Assembly: GCA_002339345.1 (NCBI GenBank)
Contig: DDKM01000020.1
Span: 1 to 10,223, forward strand
Direction: 5' to 3'
Length of the DNA stretch: 10,223 bases
DNA from: Firmicutes bacterium UBA2598
GTDB lineage: Bacteria; Bacillota; PH28-bin88
Shown: piece after piece, positions 1 through 6,507 of the stretch
Numbering within the stretch: the first letter of the stretch is position 1
Layout of the letters: every line of letters begins with the position of its first letter
Translations under genes and position numbers: made by a program
The notes under the pieces: model-generated
The model's input: the letters and a program-made list of their open reading frames with translations, nothing else
Told to the model about the DNA's origin: nothing
Databases searched by the model: none

Positions 1-83
1 CACCATCCAACCAACCAACCAACCACCCAACGAACCAACCACCGAACCAACCACCCATCCACCCAACCAACCAACCAACCAAC
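1..83. repeat. Degenerate CCAA tetranucleotide tandem array
   Basis: From base 3 to base 83 the sequence is an uninterrupted run of about 20 four-base units of the form CCAA. Variants are confined to the second and fourth unit positions (CGAA twice, CCAC and CCAT several times). The four-base register never slips, so the array has changed by substitution only. A 12-base block made of three units is repeated exactly at 31-42 and 43-54. The array begins at the window edge and may extend left. Two + strand frames read proline/threonine/asparagine-rich peptides that stop at 87-89 and 178-180, so it could be the 3' end of a gene with a low-complexity tail. No start or domain is visible, and it may simply be a non-coding microsatellite. 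Confidence 0.9.
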
Positions 84-96
84 ACTAGTTACTAGT
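84..96. repeat. Paired ACTAGT palindromes
   Basis: The six-base palindrome ACTAGT occurs twice, separated by a single T, directly after the CCAA array and before an AT-rich stretch (97-113). It could be a small operator-like site or chance. No known binding factor is recognised. Confidence 0.3.
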
Positions 97-141
97 AGTA
101 TTATTTATATTTTGTCTTGTCAACTTAATAGGCTGCATGTT

Positions 142-190
142 AACACAGCTCAGGCTGGAATGCAACTGATTCCCGCCTGAGCTGTGTTTT
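142..190 (+). terminator. Strong hairpin with T-run, probable intrinsic terminator
   Basis: Arms 142-155 and 175-188 are perfectly complementary over 14 bp. After one T/C mismatch (156/174) a further 5 bp pair (157-161 with 169-173) around a 7-base loop. The right arm runs into TTTT at 187-190. The T-run is short and partly paired, but on the opposite strand there is no T-run at all, so termination would be rightward. It lies upstream of the HD-GYP gene and would isolate that gene from transcription entering from the left. It could instead be a structured 5' leader if a promoter lies just upstream. Confidence 0.6.
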
Positions 191-209
191 ATGTAAACCT
201 GACAAAAAG

Positions 210-217
210 AGGAGGTG
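210..217 (+). promoter_or_regulatory. Orphan Shine-Dalgarno sequence (AGGAGGTG) in leader
   Basis: This is a near-perfect match to the anti-Shine-Dalgarno complement, but no ATG, GTG or TTG lies 4-12 bases downstream, and the nearest gene start is 68 bases away. A small ACCGG/CTGGT hairpin (224-238) follows. It may be a ribosome standby site, the relic of a lost leader peptide, or chance in a purine-rich leader. Confidence 0.3.
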
Positions 218-272
218 CAAGTTACCGGGAAAACTGGTTCACTTACAGAAACCTGTTCCGACAAGGGGGGAG

Positions 273-277
273 GGAGG
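273..277 (+). promoter_or_regulatory. Ribosome binding site that fixes the TTG start of the HD-GYP gene
   Basis: GGAGG lies in a purine-rich run (265-280), 7 bases before the TTG at 285. The first in-frame ATG (309) has no comparable site. No ATG, GTG or TTG exists further upstream in this frame before its stop at 141-143, so TTG 285 is the best-supported start. Confidence 0.7.
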
Positions 278-284
278 CGGCAAA

Positions 285-938
285 TTGGTTTTACTTGACG
301 AAAGTTGCATGAAAGCACTCCCGGAAAATAAGAACAAGCCAGATTGGCTTGAAGAGGAAGCAAAAAATCTTGTGGCAAAGCTCGGCAAGTATCACCTGCT
401 TACATACCACCACTCATTAATGGTTGCGAAACTGTCAACGGCGTTGGCCGAATATATTGGCATGCCAAGGGATGAGGTAACGCTTCTAAGATACAGCGCT
501 CTGGTGCACGATGTGGGTAAACTTGGTATTCCCCTATCGATTCTGGACAAACCCGGTTCCTTGACCCCTGAGGAGATAGACGTTGTAAGAGAACACTCCT
601 ACCTGGGGTCGGATATAGTCGCACTCAGGCCAGGTCTTGAAAGTCTCCGGCCGATAGTTTTATTTCACCATGAGCGCTGGGACGGAAGCGGCTACCCGGC
701 GGGCTTGAGCGGCACAAAAATTCCTTTCCTGGCCCGGGTGATCGCCTTGGCTGACGCTTTTGAAGCGATTACCGCCGGGCGGGTTTACAAGCCAAAGGCC
801 ACTAAAGGATGGGCTATAAAAGAATTGGAGCGCTGCGCGGGCAGCCAGTTTGATCCTTCGCTAGTGGAAGACTTTATCCGTTTACTAACCATAAGTAAAA
901 AAGCTGAACAAATATATGAAAGGTGGGATGAATGCTAG
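285..938 (+). CDS. Single-domain HD-GYP protein, predicted cyclic-di-GMP phosphodiesterase
   Basis: This 217-residue cytoplasmic protein is almost entirely one HD-GYP domain, the family that hydrolyses cyclic-di-GMP to pGpG or GMP. Visible hallmarks are H43-S44, the metal-binding H75-D76 followed by GK at 78-79 and IP at 82-83, LDKPG at 87-91, H104, HHE at 128-130, the signature GYP at 136-138, the DAFEA block at 157-161, R166 and Y168, and the closing QFDP at 188-191. All metal-ligand positions I can recognise are intact, so activity is likely. There is no receiver, PAS or GAF domain; the 40 N-terminal residues are short and charged, so its input is unknown. Start is TTG 285, chosen from its ribosome binding site. 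It lies 152 bases before the che operon on the same strand and could be co-transcribed or separate. Its base composition looks more AT-rich than that of the che genes. Substrate is inferred from family. Confidence 0.9.
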   Translation: MVLLDESCMKALPENKNKPDWLEEEAKNLVAKLGKYHLLTYHHSLMVAKLSTALAEYIGMPRDEVTLLRYSALVHDVGKLGIPLSILDKPGSLTPEEIDVVREHSYLGSDIVALRPGLESLRPIVLFHHERWDGSGYPAGLSGTKIPFLARVIALADAFEAITAGRVYKPKATKGWAIKELERCAGSQFDPSLVEDFIRLLTISKKAEQIYERWDEC

Positions 939-1090
939 CTGGTATTTGTTGCCTCTCTCCTCTCATGACTGAAAGGGCGGTGATAAGTAAGTTGGAATAC
1001 CCAATGTCTCATGAACCGCATGCAAAACAATAACGGTTGCAGGAACAATTGACTTGTCTTATTCCAATGTTATGGAAAGGGGTACCAAAA
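939..1090 (+). promoter_or_regulatory. Intergenic region before the che operon, with inverted and direct repeats
   Basis: This 152-base gap most likely holds the che operon promoter, but I cannot place one convincingly. An 8-bp inverted repeat (992-999 TTGGAATA with 1060-1067) encloses a 5-bp one (1014-1018 AACCG with 1034-1038), and CCAATGT occurs directly at 1001-1007 and 1064-1070. I see no clear sigma-D/FliA-type element. No riboswitch consensus, including the cyclic-di-GMP ones, is recognised. No intrinsic terminator follows the HD-GYP gene, so read-through is possible. Confidence 0.35.
1077..1082 (+). promoter_or_regulatory. Ribosome binding site of the tandem chemoreceptor
   Basis: AAGGGG ends 8 bases before ATG 1091. 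It supports that start over the in-frame TTG at 1037, which has no purine-rich site before it and would add 18 residues unlike a receptor N-terminus. Confidence 0.6.
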
Positions 1091-3031
1091 ATGGACAAGA
1101 AACTTGCTTTGCCTCCTGAAAAGAAAAATGTTAAAGCAAAAGAAGCTCCGAGGGAGACTGCAGAACACGAATCCCGGCAGGAAATGGCAAAGAAGCTGGA
1201 ACTGCAGCGGCGGCAGGCGCGCACCTTTGCTAAGAGACAGCAACTAGCGGAGCGCATCGCCACGGCCAGTGAGCAGTTGTCCGCTGGAGTGGCGGAGGCC
1301 TCATCAGCTGCAGACGAGCTGAGGGCAGCCATGGAACAAATTGTTTCCGGCGCAGAAGAAACCGCTGGGGCGACGCAAGAATCGCTTGCGACTATCAAGC
1401 AAATAGAAAAAGCTGCTCAGGTTGCCTTAAAGCGAGCCAACGGTTCCGTGGACGTCGCAAAGATGTTGCAGGACCTGATCAAAGAAGTAACAATCAGCAT
1501 CCAGAAACTGGTGGACGGCGTGATCGCCGCTGCGGGGAAGAACCAGGAATCCGCACAAACAGTTGGGGAACTGGAAAAGCAGGCGGAAGACATCGGGGCC
1601 ATCGTCCGCACGGTGGTACGGATCGCGGATCAGACCAACCTGCTGGCTTTAAATGCTGCCATTGAAGCGGCCAGGGCCGGTGACTACGGGAAAGGGTTTG
1701 CGGTAGTAGCTGATGAAGTCCGCACCTTGGCGGAAACCTCCGAAAAGGCGGCAGAGGACATTCGTGGCCTGGTCAACAAGATTCAATCGCAGGTGCGGGA
1801 TATAGCCGCCGATATTTCCAAGGCTGCCGACGTGGCAAAGGGTGAAGCCGACAAGGGGCGCGTAATCGCTGAAAGGCTGGTTCAAATCACCGGCGATATG
1901 GTACGGGTAATGGAAGGAGCCAGGGAAATAGCCAGCCAGTCAGAAGAGTGCGCCACAGCAGTCCGCGTTTTCCAGGAAGGGGCCACGGCGATCGCCCAGG
2001 CAGCGGACGAACAGGCCAGCGCCAGTAACGAAGCGCTGGCATCGCTGGAACAGCAGACCAAGGCCCTGGACGACATCGGAAACACGGTAGGCGACCTGGT
2101 GGCTAAAGCTGACGACCTGCGAAGCTCCACCGATGTAGCCAAATCATCAGAAAGCCTGGCTGTGGCCGCTGAGGAATTGTCCGCAGTGCTGGAAGAAGCC
2201 AATTCTGCGGCACAGCAGATTATGACTGCCATCGGACAACTGAGTAAGGGTGCCCAGGTCCAAGGGGAGGCTACAGAACGGTCCTCGGCAGCCTCCGAGC
2301 AGGTATTAAGGCAGATGCGGGTAATCGCGGAAAAGGCGGAGGCCAGCTTGGGAGCTGTTGGAACGATGCGTGACTTGCTCCAGACCAACAGGACGGAGAC
2401 TGAAGGACTGATCCAGGGAATTAACAACGCCTTACGCGTCAGTTTGGAAAATGCCAGGAAGGTTAAGGAGCTGGAGCTGCAGGCCAGGCAAATTGACAAG
2501 ATAGTGGACTCCATTGTAACCGTGGGAATTCAGACCAACCTTTTGGCCGTTACCGGGGCGGTGGAAGCTGCCCGGTCGGGGGAATTCGGCAAGGGATTTG
2601 CTGTAGTAGCTTCCGATATCAGGAACCTGGCCCTGGAAAGCAGCCGTAACGCTGAACAAATTAAAGAACTGGTAAGAAACATCCAGGACCAGATCAGTGT
2701 CGTCCAGCGGGAAGTGGAAACCGTCGCCGGCAGTGCAGGGAGAGAAGTAGAAGCGGCAAAACTGGTGGTGGGCGAACTGGAACGCATCGCCCAATCAATT
2801 GCGGAGGTGGCTGATGGGTCCAGAGAAATAAAAGAGGGTTCGGCCCAGGCGGTAAGCGCGGTGGAACAGGCCAGGAAAGCCGTCGAACAAATAGCCTCAG
2901 CGGCTCAGGAGGCGTCCGCCGCGTCAGAGCAGGCTGCCGCCGCTGCCAAGCAACAAGCGCAGGGTCTGCAAGAACTGGCCAGCGCCATTGAGGAAATCGC
3001 CGCCATGGCTGACGAACTCCAGCAGCTCTAA
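1091..3031 (+). CDS. Soluble chemoreceptor with two tandem MCP signalling modules and no sensor domain
   Basis: This is a 646-residue methyl-accepting chemotaxis protein (MCP) homologue, expected to sit in a cytoplasmic array and control CheA. It has no hydrophobic membrane segment: the first 58 residues are highly charged, and the rest is helical and alanine/glutamate/glutamine-rich coiled coil. Two full signalling hairpins follow each other: residues 59-346, with tip around 178-216 (DQTNLLALNAAIEAAR, GKGFAVVADEVR), and residues 359-646, with tip around 478-516 (QTNLLAVTGAVEAAR, GKGFAVVASDIR). The two align without gaps at a constant offset of 300 residues. Tip one is canonical; tip two has drifted. 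Candidate methylation pairs include the EE at 88-89. The C-terminus ends in ADELQQL, without the NWETF-type pentapeptide that tethers CheR and CheB in enterics. No PAS, GAF, HAMP or other ligand domain is seen; a small or divergent sensor cannot be excluded. Start ATG 1091. It is the first gene of the operon, 23 bases before cheW. Confidence 0.93.
   Translation: MDKKLALPPEKKNVKAKEAPRETAEHESRQEMAKKLELQRRQARTFAKRQQLAERIATASEQLSAGVAEASSAADELRAAMEQIVSGAEETAGATQESLATIKQIEKAAQVALKRANGSVDVAKMLQDLIKEVTISIQKLVDGVIAAAGKNQESAQTVGELEKQAEDIGAIVRTVVRIADQTNLLALNAAIEAARAGDYGKGFAVVADEVRTLAETSEKAAEDIRGLVNKIQSQVRDIAADISKAADVAKGEADKGRVIAERLVQITGDMVRVMEGAREIASQSEECATAVRVFQEGATAIAQAADEQASASNEALASLEQQTKALDDIGNTVGDLVAKADDLRSSTDVAKSSESLAVAAEELSAVLEEANSAAQQIMTAIGQLSKGAQVQGEATERSSAASEQVLRQMRVIAEKAEASLGAVGTMRDLLQTNRTETEGLIQGINNALRVSLENARKVKELELQARQIDKIVDSIVTVGIQTNLLAVTGAVEAARSGEFGKGFAVVASDIRNLALESSRNAEQIKELVRNIQDQISVVQREVETVAGSAGREVEAAKLVVGELERIAQSIAEVADGSREIKEGSAQAVSAVEQARKAVEQIASAAQEASAASEQAAAAAKQQAQGLQELASAIEEIAAMADELQQL
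1265..3028 (+). repeat. In-gene duplication of the signalling module, 900-base period
   Basis: Bases 1265-2128 and 2165-3028 encode two 288-residue modules joined by 12 residues. Landmarks keep an exact 300-residue offset from end to end: E61/E361 in (E)LSA, the QTNLL at 181-185/481-485, and the closing D341-D-L / D641-E-L. The similarity is at protein level; the DNA copies have diverged strongly, so the duplication is old. Confidence 0.8.
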
Positions 3032-3054
3032 TACTCTGGAGAGGATGATCGCTG

Positions 3055-4593
3055 ATGCTTACAGATACCAACAGCTTAGAACGATACGTAACGTTCAACC
3101 TCGCCGGCGAGCGTTACGGCATTCCTGTACAAAAAGTCCAGGAGATTATCCGCCTGCCGGCTATCACCAGGGTGCCCCAGGCACCAGGTTATGTAGAGGG
3201 CCTGGCCAACCTGAGGGGCATGATCGTGACTGTTATTAATGGTCGTGGAAAACTTGGACTACCTCCCCGGCAGCACGATGACGCTACGCGGGTGCTCATT
3301 CTTGCCCTGAACTCCCGGACGGCTGGCTACCTTGTGGATTCTATTTCGGAAGTGATCTCGGTCTCCCGGGAAGATATGGAGAAGGTGCCGGATGATTTGC
3401 CTAACCAGGGTTACCTGACCGGGCTGGTGCGTGCCGGACAGGGCGTCGTCATGCTCCTCGACCCGGAAAAAGTGGTCGGCACCCCGGTTAACCGGTCTGG
3501 TTGGCAGGGTGAGCGGCAAGGCATTGGCAAGGAACTTTCCCGTCAGGCAAGGGAGGTAAGCCGGGAAGCAAAGGCCAGGGAACTACAGCTTGTAAGCTTC
3601 ACCGTGGGGGCAGAAGAGTACGCCCTGGACCTTACCCATGTCCGGGAAATTGTGGGGTACCCGGAACACCTGAGCGTGGTGCCCACCTTTCCCCACTACG
3701 CGGAAGGCATCATGGTGTTGCGGGACAACATGCTGCCGGTGATCAGCCTGGCGAAACTGCTGGGAGCGGGGGAATCTGCAGACAGGTCCCGGAGCAGGAT
3801 CGTTGTCCTCACAGGCCAGGGCAAGGGGACTGCCGCGCTGGGCATGGCGGTGGACAGCGTGTCAGAAGTATTGAGAGTGCCGGAAGATGCCGTGGGGGAG
3901 TTGCCTGAATACCTGGCCGGCAGGGGAAACGTGCAACTGGCTGGCATTTGCAAGCTGGAAGAGGGGAAACGGCTGGTTTACCTGCTGGACCCCGGTTTCC
4001 TGCTGAATTTGGAAGAAATCAGAATGGTGGGTGCGCATGGTTCGGGTGCCGGCAGTCAAAGCACAGAAACCAGTGGCACCGGGTCCAATGACGGCCAGTA
4101 TATCCTCTTCAAATTAGGCGGGCAGGACTTTGTCACCGACATATCATCTGTCCGGGAAATCTTGAACGTACCGGAAATCTTTGCCGTTCCCCAGGCCCCC
4201 GACTTTGTCGAGGGAGTAATTAACATCCGCGGCAGGATCATCCCGGTGGTTGACCTGAGAAAACGCCTCGACATCGGATGCACCCAAAGGGAAGAACAAA
4301 ACAGGATCGTGGTAGGAGATCTGGGAGGCAACTTAACCGGGTTTATCGTGGATGCCGTGAAGGAAGTACGGCGAATTTCCGCGGACGATATTGAACCGCC
4401 AGATGTCCTTAGCGGGGTTGGGCTTGATCTGGAACACATCGTGGGGATCGCCAAACTGAACAAAGCAGGACAGGTCGCCATGGTGCTGGACCTGCAGTGC
4501 CTCCTGACCGGTTTTGAACGGAAGATTCTTTCGGTTATGAACAGGGAGGGAGATGATGCGCAAGTTTCGGACCATCCGGGTGCTGATAGTTGA
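3055..4593 (+). CDS. cheW: Triple-domain CheW-like coupling protein
   Basis: CheW is the adaptor joining chemoreceptors to the CheA kinase in cytoplasmic arrays. This 512-residue protein is about three times the usual length and contains three CheW domains, at about 3-145, 177-325 and 346-498, joined by charged or Gly/Ser-rich linkers. Each shows the core pattern: a short beta strand, the YGIP/YALD-type turn, a VREI/VQEI segment, a VP.AP.(F/Y)VEG-like loop and an LRG-type strand. Domain 3 is canonical (R392-G393, then IIPVVDLRKRL). Domain 1 keeps R54-G55 but reads IVTVINGRGKL where IPVIDL is usual; domain 2 has R223-D224 in place of RG. Start ATG 3055, with GGAGAGG at 3038-3044. It follows the tandem receptor by 23 bases, and its last 38 bases overlap cheB, implying translational coupling. 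Three domains could bridge several receptors or kinases at once, which would fit a two-module receptor; this is inference. Confidence 0.92.
   Translation: MLTDTNSLERYVTFNLAGERYGIPVQKVQEIIRLPAITRVPQAPGYVEGLANLRGMIVTVINGRGKLGLPPRQHDDATRVLILALNSRTAGYLVDSISEVISVSREDMEKVPDDLPNQGYLTGLVRAGQGVVMLLDPEKVVGTPVNRSGWQGERQGIGKELSRQAREVSREAKARELQLVSFTVGAEEYALDLTHVREIVGYPEHLSVVPTFPHYAEGIMVLRDNMLPVISLAKLLGAGESADRSRSRIVVLTGQGKGTAALGMAVDSVSEVLRVPEDAVGELPEYLAGRGNVQLAGICKLEEGKRLVYLLDPGFLLNLEEIRMVGAHGSGAGSQSTETSGTGSNDGQYILFKLGGQDFVTDISSVREILNVPEIFAVPQAPDFVEGVINIRGRIIPVVDLRKRLDIGCTQREEQNRIVVGDLGGNLTGFIVDAVKEVRRISADDIEPPDVLSGVGLDLEHIVGIAKLNKAGQVAMVLDLQCLLTGFERKILSVMNREGDDAQVSDHPGADS
4544..4549 (+). promoter_or_regulatory. 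Ribosome binding site for cheB inside the cheW 3' end
   Basis: GGGAGG lies 6 bases before ATG 4556 and only 3 before ATG 4553, favouring the second of the two adjacent ATG codons. It is embedded in cheW coding sequence, consistent with coupled translation. Confidence 0.6.
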
Positions 4594-5632
4594 TGATTCG
4601 GCGCTGATGCGGAAGTATATCACGGAGATCCTGGCCGAGGATCCCGAAATTGAAGTAGTAGGCTGTGCCAGAGACGGGCAAGAGGCGGTAAGGTTAGCCG
4701 GCGAGCTGGAGCCGGACGTGATCACCATGGACATCAACATGCCCCGGATGGATGGCCTTACGGCCCTCCAGTACATCATGAACACCAGGCCCGTCCCGGT
4801 TATCGTGCTCTCGTCGCTGGCCAAAAAAGGGGAGCTGGTGACATATGAAGCCCTGGAACTTGGGGCGGTGGACTGTATCGAAAAGCCTGGCGGGACGGTA
4901 TCCGTTGGGATTGCCAAAATCGGGCAAGAGATCCGGATGAAGGTGAAAGCGGCGGCATCCGCGAACACGCGGGCTGCCGCCCGCACCTTAAAACGTATCG
5001 AGCAACCCCCAAAAAGCCATAAAGTCCCTTTGTCAAACCTTGCGCGGAGTTCCAAAAAGTTGGTCGTAATCGGGGTGTCTACGGGTGGTCCCAAGACCCT
5101 GGTAGAAATCCTGCCGGCGCTGCCGCCGGACCTGCCGGCTGCAGTGCTGGTTGTCCAGCACATGCCGGGCAGTTTTACCCGTGGCTTCGCCGACCGCCTT
5201 GACAACCTCTGCCAGATGCGGGTGATGGAAGCTGTGGACGGACAGGCCATCGAGGCGGGACAGATACTGGTGGCACCAGGGGATTATCATTTGAAAGTAG
5301 AAAGGCGGCTTGGGACCGAGACTCTTAGGGTTCGCCTTTCCAGTGAGCCCAGTGATGCCCTCTACCGCCCGTCGGTGGCCATTGCCATGGAGTCGGCCTT
5401 AAGGGCCGCCGGAGGGCAGAAGCTGGTAGCAGTCCTCCTCACAGGAATGGGAGACGACGGTGCCCAGGCCATGGTAAACATTAAACAGGCGGGTGGCATA
5501 ACCATTGCAGAGGCCGAAGAGACAGCCGTGGTCTGGGGGATGCCCAGGGAAGCCATTCTGCGGGGCGGGGCGGGGATCGTCGCTCCATCGTACCGGATAG
5601 CAGGGGAAATAACGAGGGCGGTACAAGGGTAG
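4556..5632 (+). CDS. cheB: CheB, receptor-modification methylesterase/deamidase with receiver domain
   Basis: CheB removes methyl groups from glutamyl methyl esters on chemoreceptors, and often deamidates glutamines, when phosphorylated by CheA; this provides adaptation. The protein is 358 residues, normal for the family. The receiver domain (about 6-125) has acidic D13-D14, the phospho-acceptor D59 in MDINMP, S86-S87 and K110 followed by PGG. A linker of about 40 residues leads to the methylesterase domain (about 166-358) with the catalytic triad visible: S175 in GVSTGG, H202 in QHMPG, and D301 in LTGMGDDG. All residues needed for both domains are present, so it should be active. ATG 4556 is preferred to ATG 4553 from ribosome binding site spacing, a difference of one residue. 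It overlaps cheW by 38 bases and is followed by cheR after 20 bases. In this window it is the only protein with a receiver domain, and so the only visible phosphorylation target of CheA. Confidence 0.96.
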   Translation: MRKFRTIRVLIVDDSALMRKYITEILAEDPEIEVVGCARDGQEAVRLAGELEPDVITMDINMPRMDGLTALQYIMNTRPVPVIVLSSLAKKGELVTYEALELGAVDCIEKPGGTVSVGIAKIGQEIRMKVKAAASANTRAAARTLKRIEQPPKSHKVPLSNLARSSKKLVVIGVSTGGPKTLVEILPALPPDLPAAVLVVQHMPGSFTRGFADRLDNLCQMRVMEAVDGQAIEAGQILVAPGDYHLKVERRLGTETLRVRLSSEPSDALYRPSVAIAMESALRAAGGQKLVAVLLTGMGDDGAQAMVNIKQAGGITIAEAEETAVVWGMPREAILRGGAGIVAPSYRIAGEITRAVQG

Positions 5633-5652
5633 AAGCGAAAGGTAAAGATGCC

Positions 5653-6465
5653 ATGAATATAGCCGATTTTACAGTTCTGCGGGACGCTATATATGAAAAA
5701 ACTGGGTTGCTCTTTGAAACCAAGAAGATGTACTACGTGGAGCGCCGGGTAAGGGAGCGAATGGAATTCCACCAGCTGGACGATGTCAAGAGCTACATCT
5801 GGATGTTGCGGTATGACCGCAGTTCAGGGGAGCTTCAGGTTTTGGTCAATTCCCTGACGGTAAACGAGACGTACTTCTTCCGCGAGTACGAGCAGCTGCA
5901 ACTATTTGCCGAAAAAGTCCTTCCCCTGATAGTGGCGGTAAAAAAGGGAAACCGCGACCGCTGCGTCCGGGTGTGGTGCGCCGGGTGCTCCACCGGAGAC
6001 GAGGCGTACACCCTGGCCATTATCCTCAAGGAGATGCTGGAAGGAGAAAACCTGGACTTTAAAGTCACGGCCACTGACATTAACACCGACGTGCTGGCAT
6101 TTGCCCGCCGAGGCGTTTACAACACCCGGGCGGTCCAGTACGTACCCGAAGTTTACCTGGACAAATACTTTACCCGCCAGGGCGGCAGGTTTCTGGTCAA
6201 GGCATCCCTCAAGGAAAAGATAAACTTTGAGGCCGGGAACCTGCTGCAGGATATTCCCGGTCAGCCGGGGAGCTTTGACAGCGTGTTTTGCCGTAATGTA
6301 CTCATCTACTTTGACGATCAAAGCCGCACCAGGGTAATTGAAAATATTTACAATGCCCTCGTGCCCGGTGGTTACGTTTTCCTGGGTCACTCCGAATCCA
6401 TGGGCCGTTTTTCCACGCTTTTTAAGGCAGAAAAAATCGGCGCCGCTGTCGTTTACAGGCGTTAA
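5653..6465 (+). CDS. cheR: CheR, chemoreceptor glutamate methyltransferase
   Basis: CheR transfers methyl groups from S-adenosylmethionine to glutamates on receptor coiled coils, opposing CheB. At 270 residues it has normal length. The small N-terminal helical domain (about 1-75) contains NSLTVNETYFFRE, typical of CheR. The catalytic domain carries the SAM-binding motif at 107-117 (VWCAGCSTGDE), the TATDINTDVL segment that should hold the ribose, and the VFCRNVLIYF strand. No TPR or other extension is present. The first receptor lacks a CheR-binding pentapeptide, so methylation is probably tether-independent. Start ATG 5653, with a moderate GAAAGG at 5637-5642; ATG 5648 is out of frame and stops at once. 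It lies between cheB and cheA. Confidence 0.96.
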   Translation: MNIADFTVLRDAIYEKTGLLFETKKMYYVERRVRERMEFHQLDDVKSYIWMLRYDRSSGELQVLVNSLTVNETYFFREYEQLQLFAEKVLPLIVAVKKGNRDRCVRVWCAGCSTGDEAYTLAIILKEMLEGENLDFKVTATDINTDVLAFARRGVYNTRAVQYVPEVYLDKYFTRQGGRFLVKASLKEKINFEAGNLLQDIPGQPGSFDSVFCRNVLIYFDDQSRTRVIENIYNALVPGGYVFLGHSESMGRFSTLFKAEKIGAAVVYRR

Positions 6466-6507
6466 AATGCTATGAAAACACGGCGCCTTGAGGAAGGGTA
6501 TTTACGA

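Noticed and set aside
1..83. CRISPR-like or attachment-site interpretation of the CCAA array
   Set aside because: The unit is four bases with no spacers, and no cas, integrase or tRNA gene is present.
117..146. TTGTCA with a weak -10 at 140-146, as a promoter for the HD-GYP gene
   Set aside because: The -10 (TTAACA or TAACAC) matches the consensus at few positions and overlaps the hairpin arm; not strong enough to list.
928..972. 14-codon ORF overlapping the end of the HD-GYP gene
   Set aside because: The purine-rich AAGGTGGG before it is too close to the ATG, there is no recognisable product, and the length is at chance level.
965..1033. 22-codon ORF in the gap before the receptor gene
   Set aside because: It is preceded by a pyrimidine-rich stretch with no ribosome binding site, and the peptide resembles nothing.
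1049..1076. TTGACT with a 16-base spacer and an extended -10 (TG-T-TATGGA), as a promoter for the tandem receptor
   Set aside because: Transcription would begin near 1083 and remove the ribosome binding site at 1077-1082, leaving only about 8 bases before ATG 1091. The -10 match is also poor.
1037..1090. TTG 1037 as start of the tandem receptor
   Set aside because: No ribosome binding site; the extra 18 residues look unlike an MCP N-terminus, whereas ATG 1091 has AAGGGG at good spacing.
1882..2514. Antisense open frame of about 210 codons inside the tandem receptor, rich in Ser/Ala/Leu
   Set aside because: The composition is that expected from reading a repetitive Ala/Glu-rich coiled-coil gene backwards; no start signal.
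4333..5250. Long antisense open frame of about 305 codons across cheW and cheB
   Set aside because: It is a mirror of GC-rich coding sequence on the other strand, has no recognisable domain, and the + strand genes here are unambiguous.
6472..6507. ATG 6472 as start of cheA
   Set aside because: No clear ribosome binding site just after the cheR stop. ATG 6508 has AGGAAGGG 9 bases upstream and begins directly at the P1 helix. It remains possible, at a cost of 12 residues.
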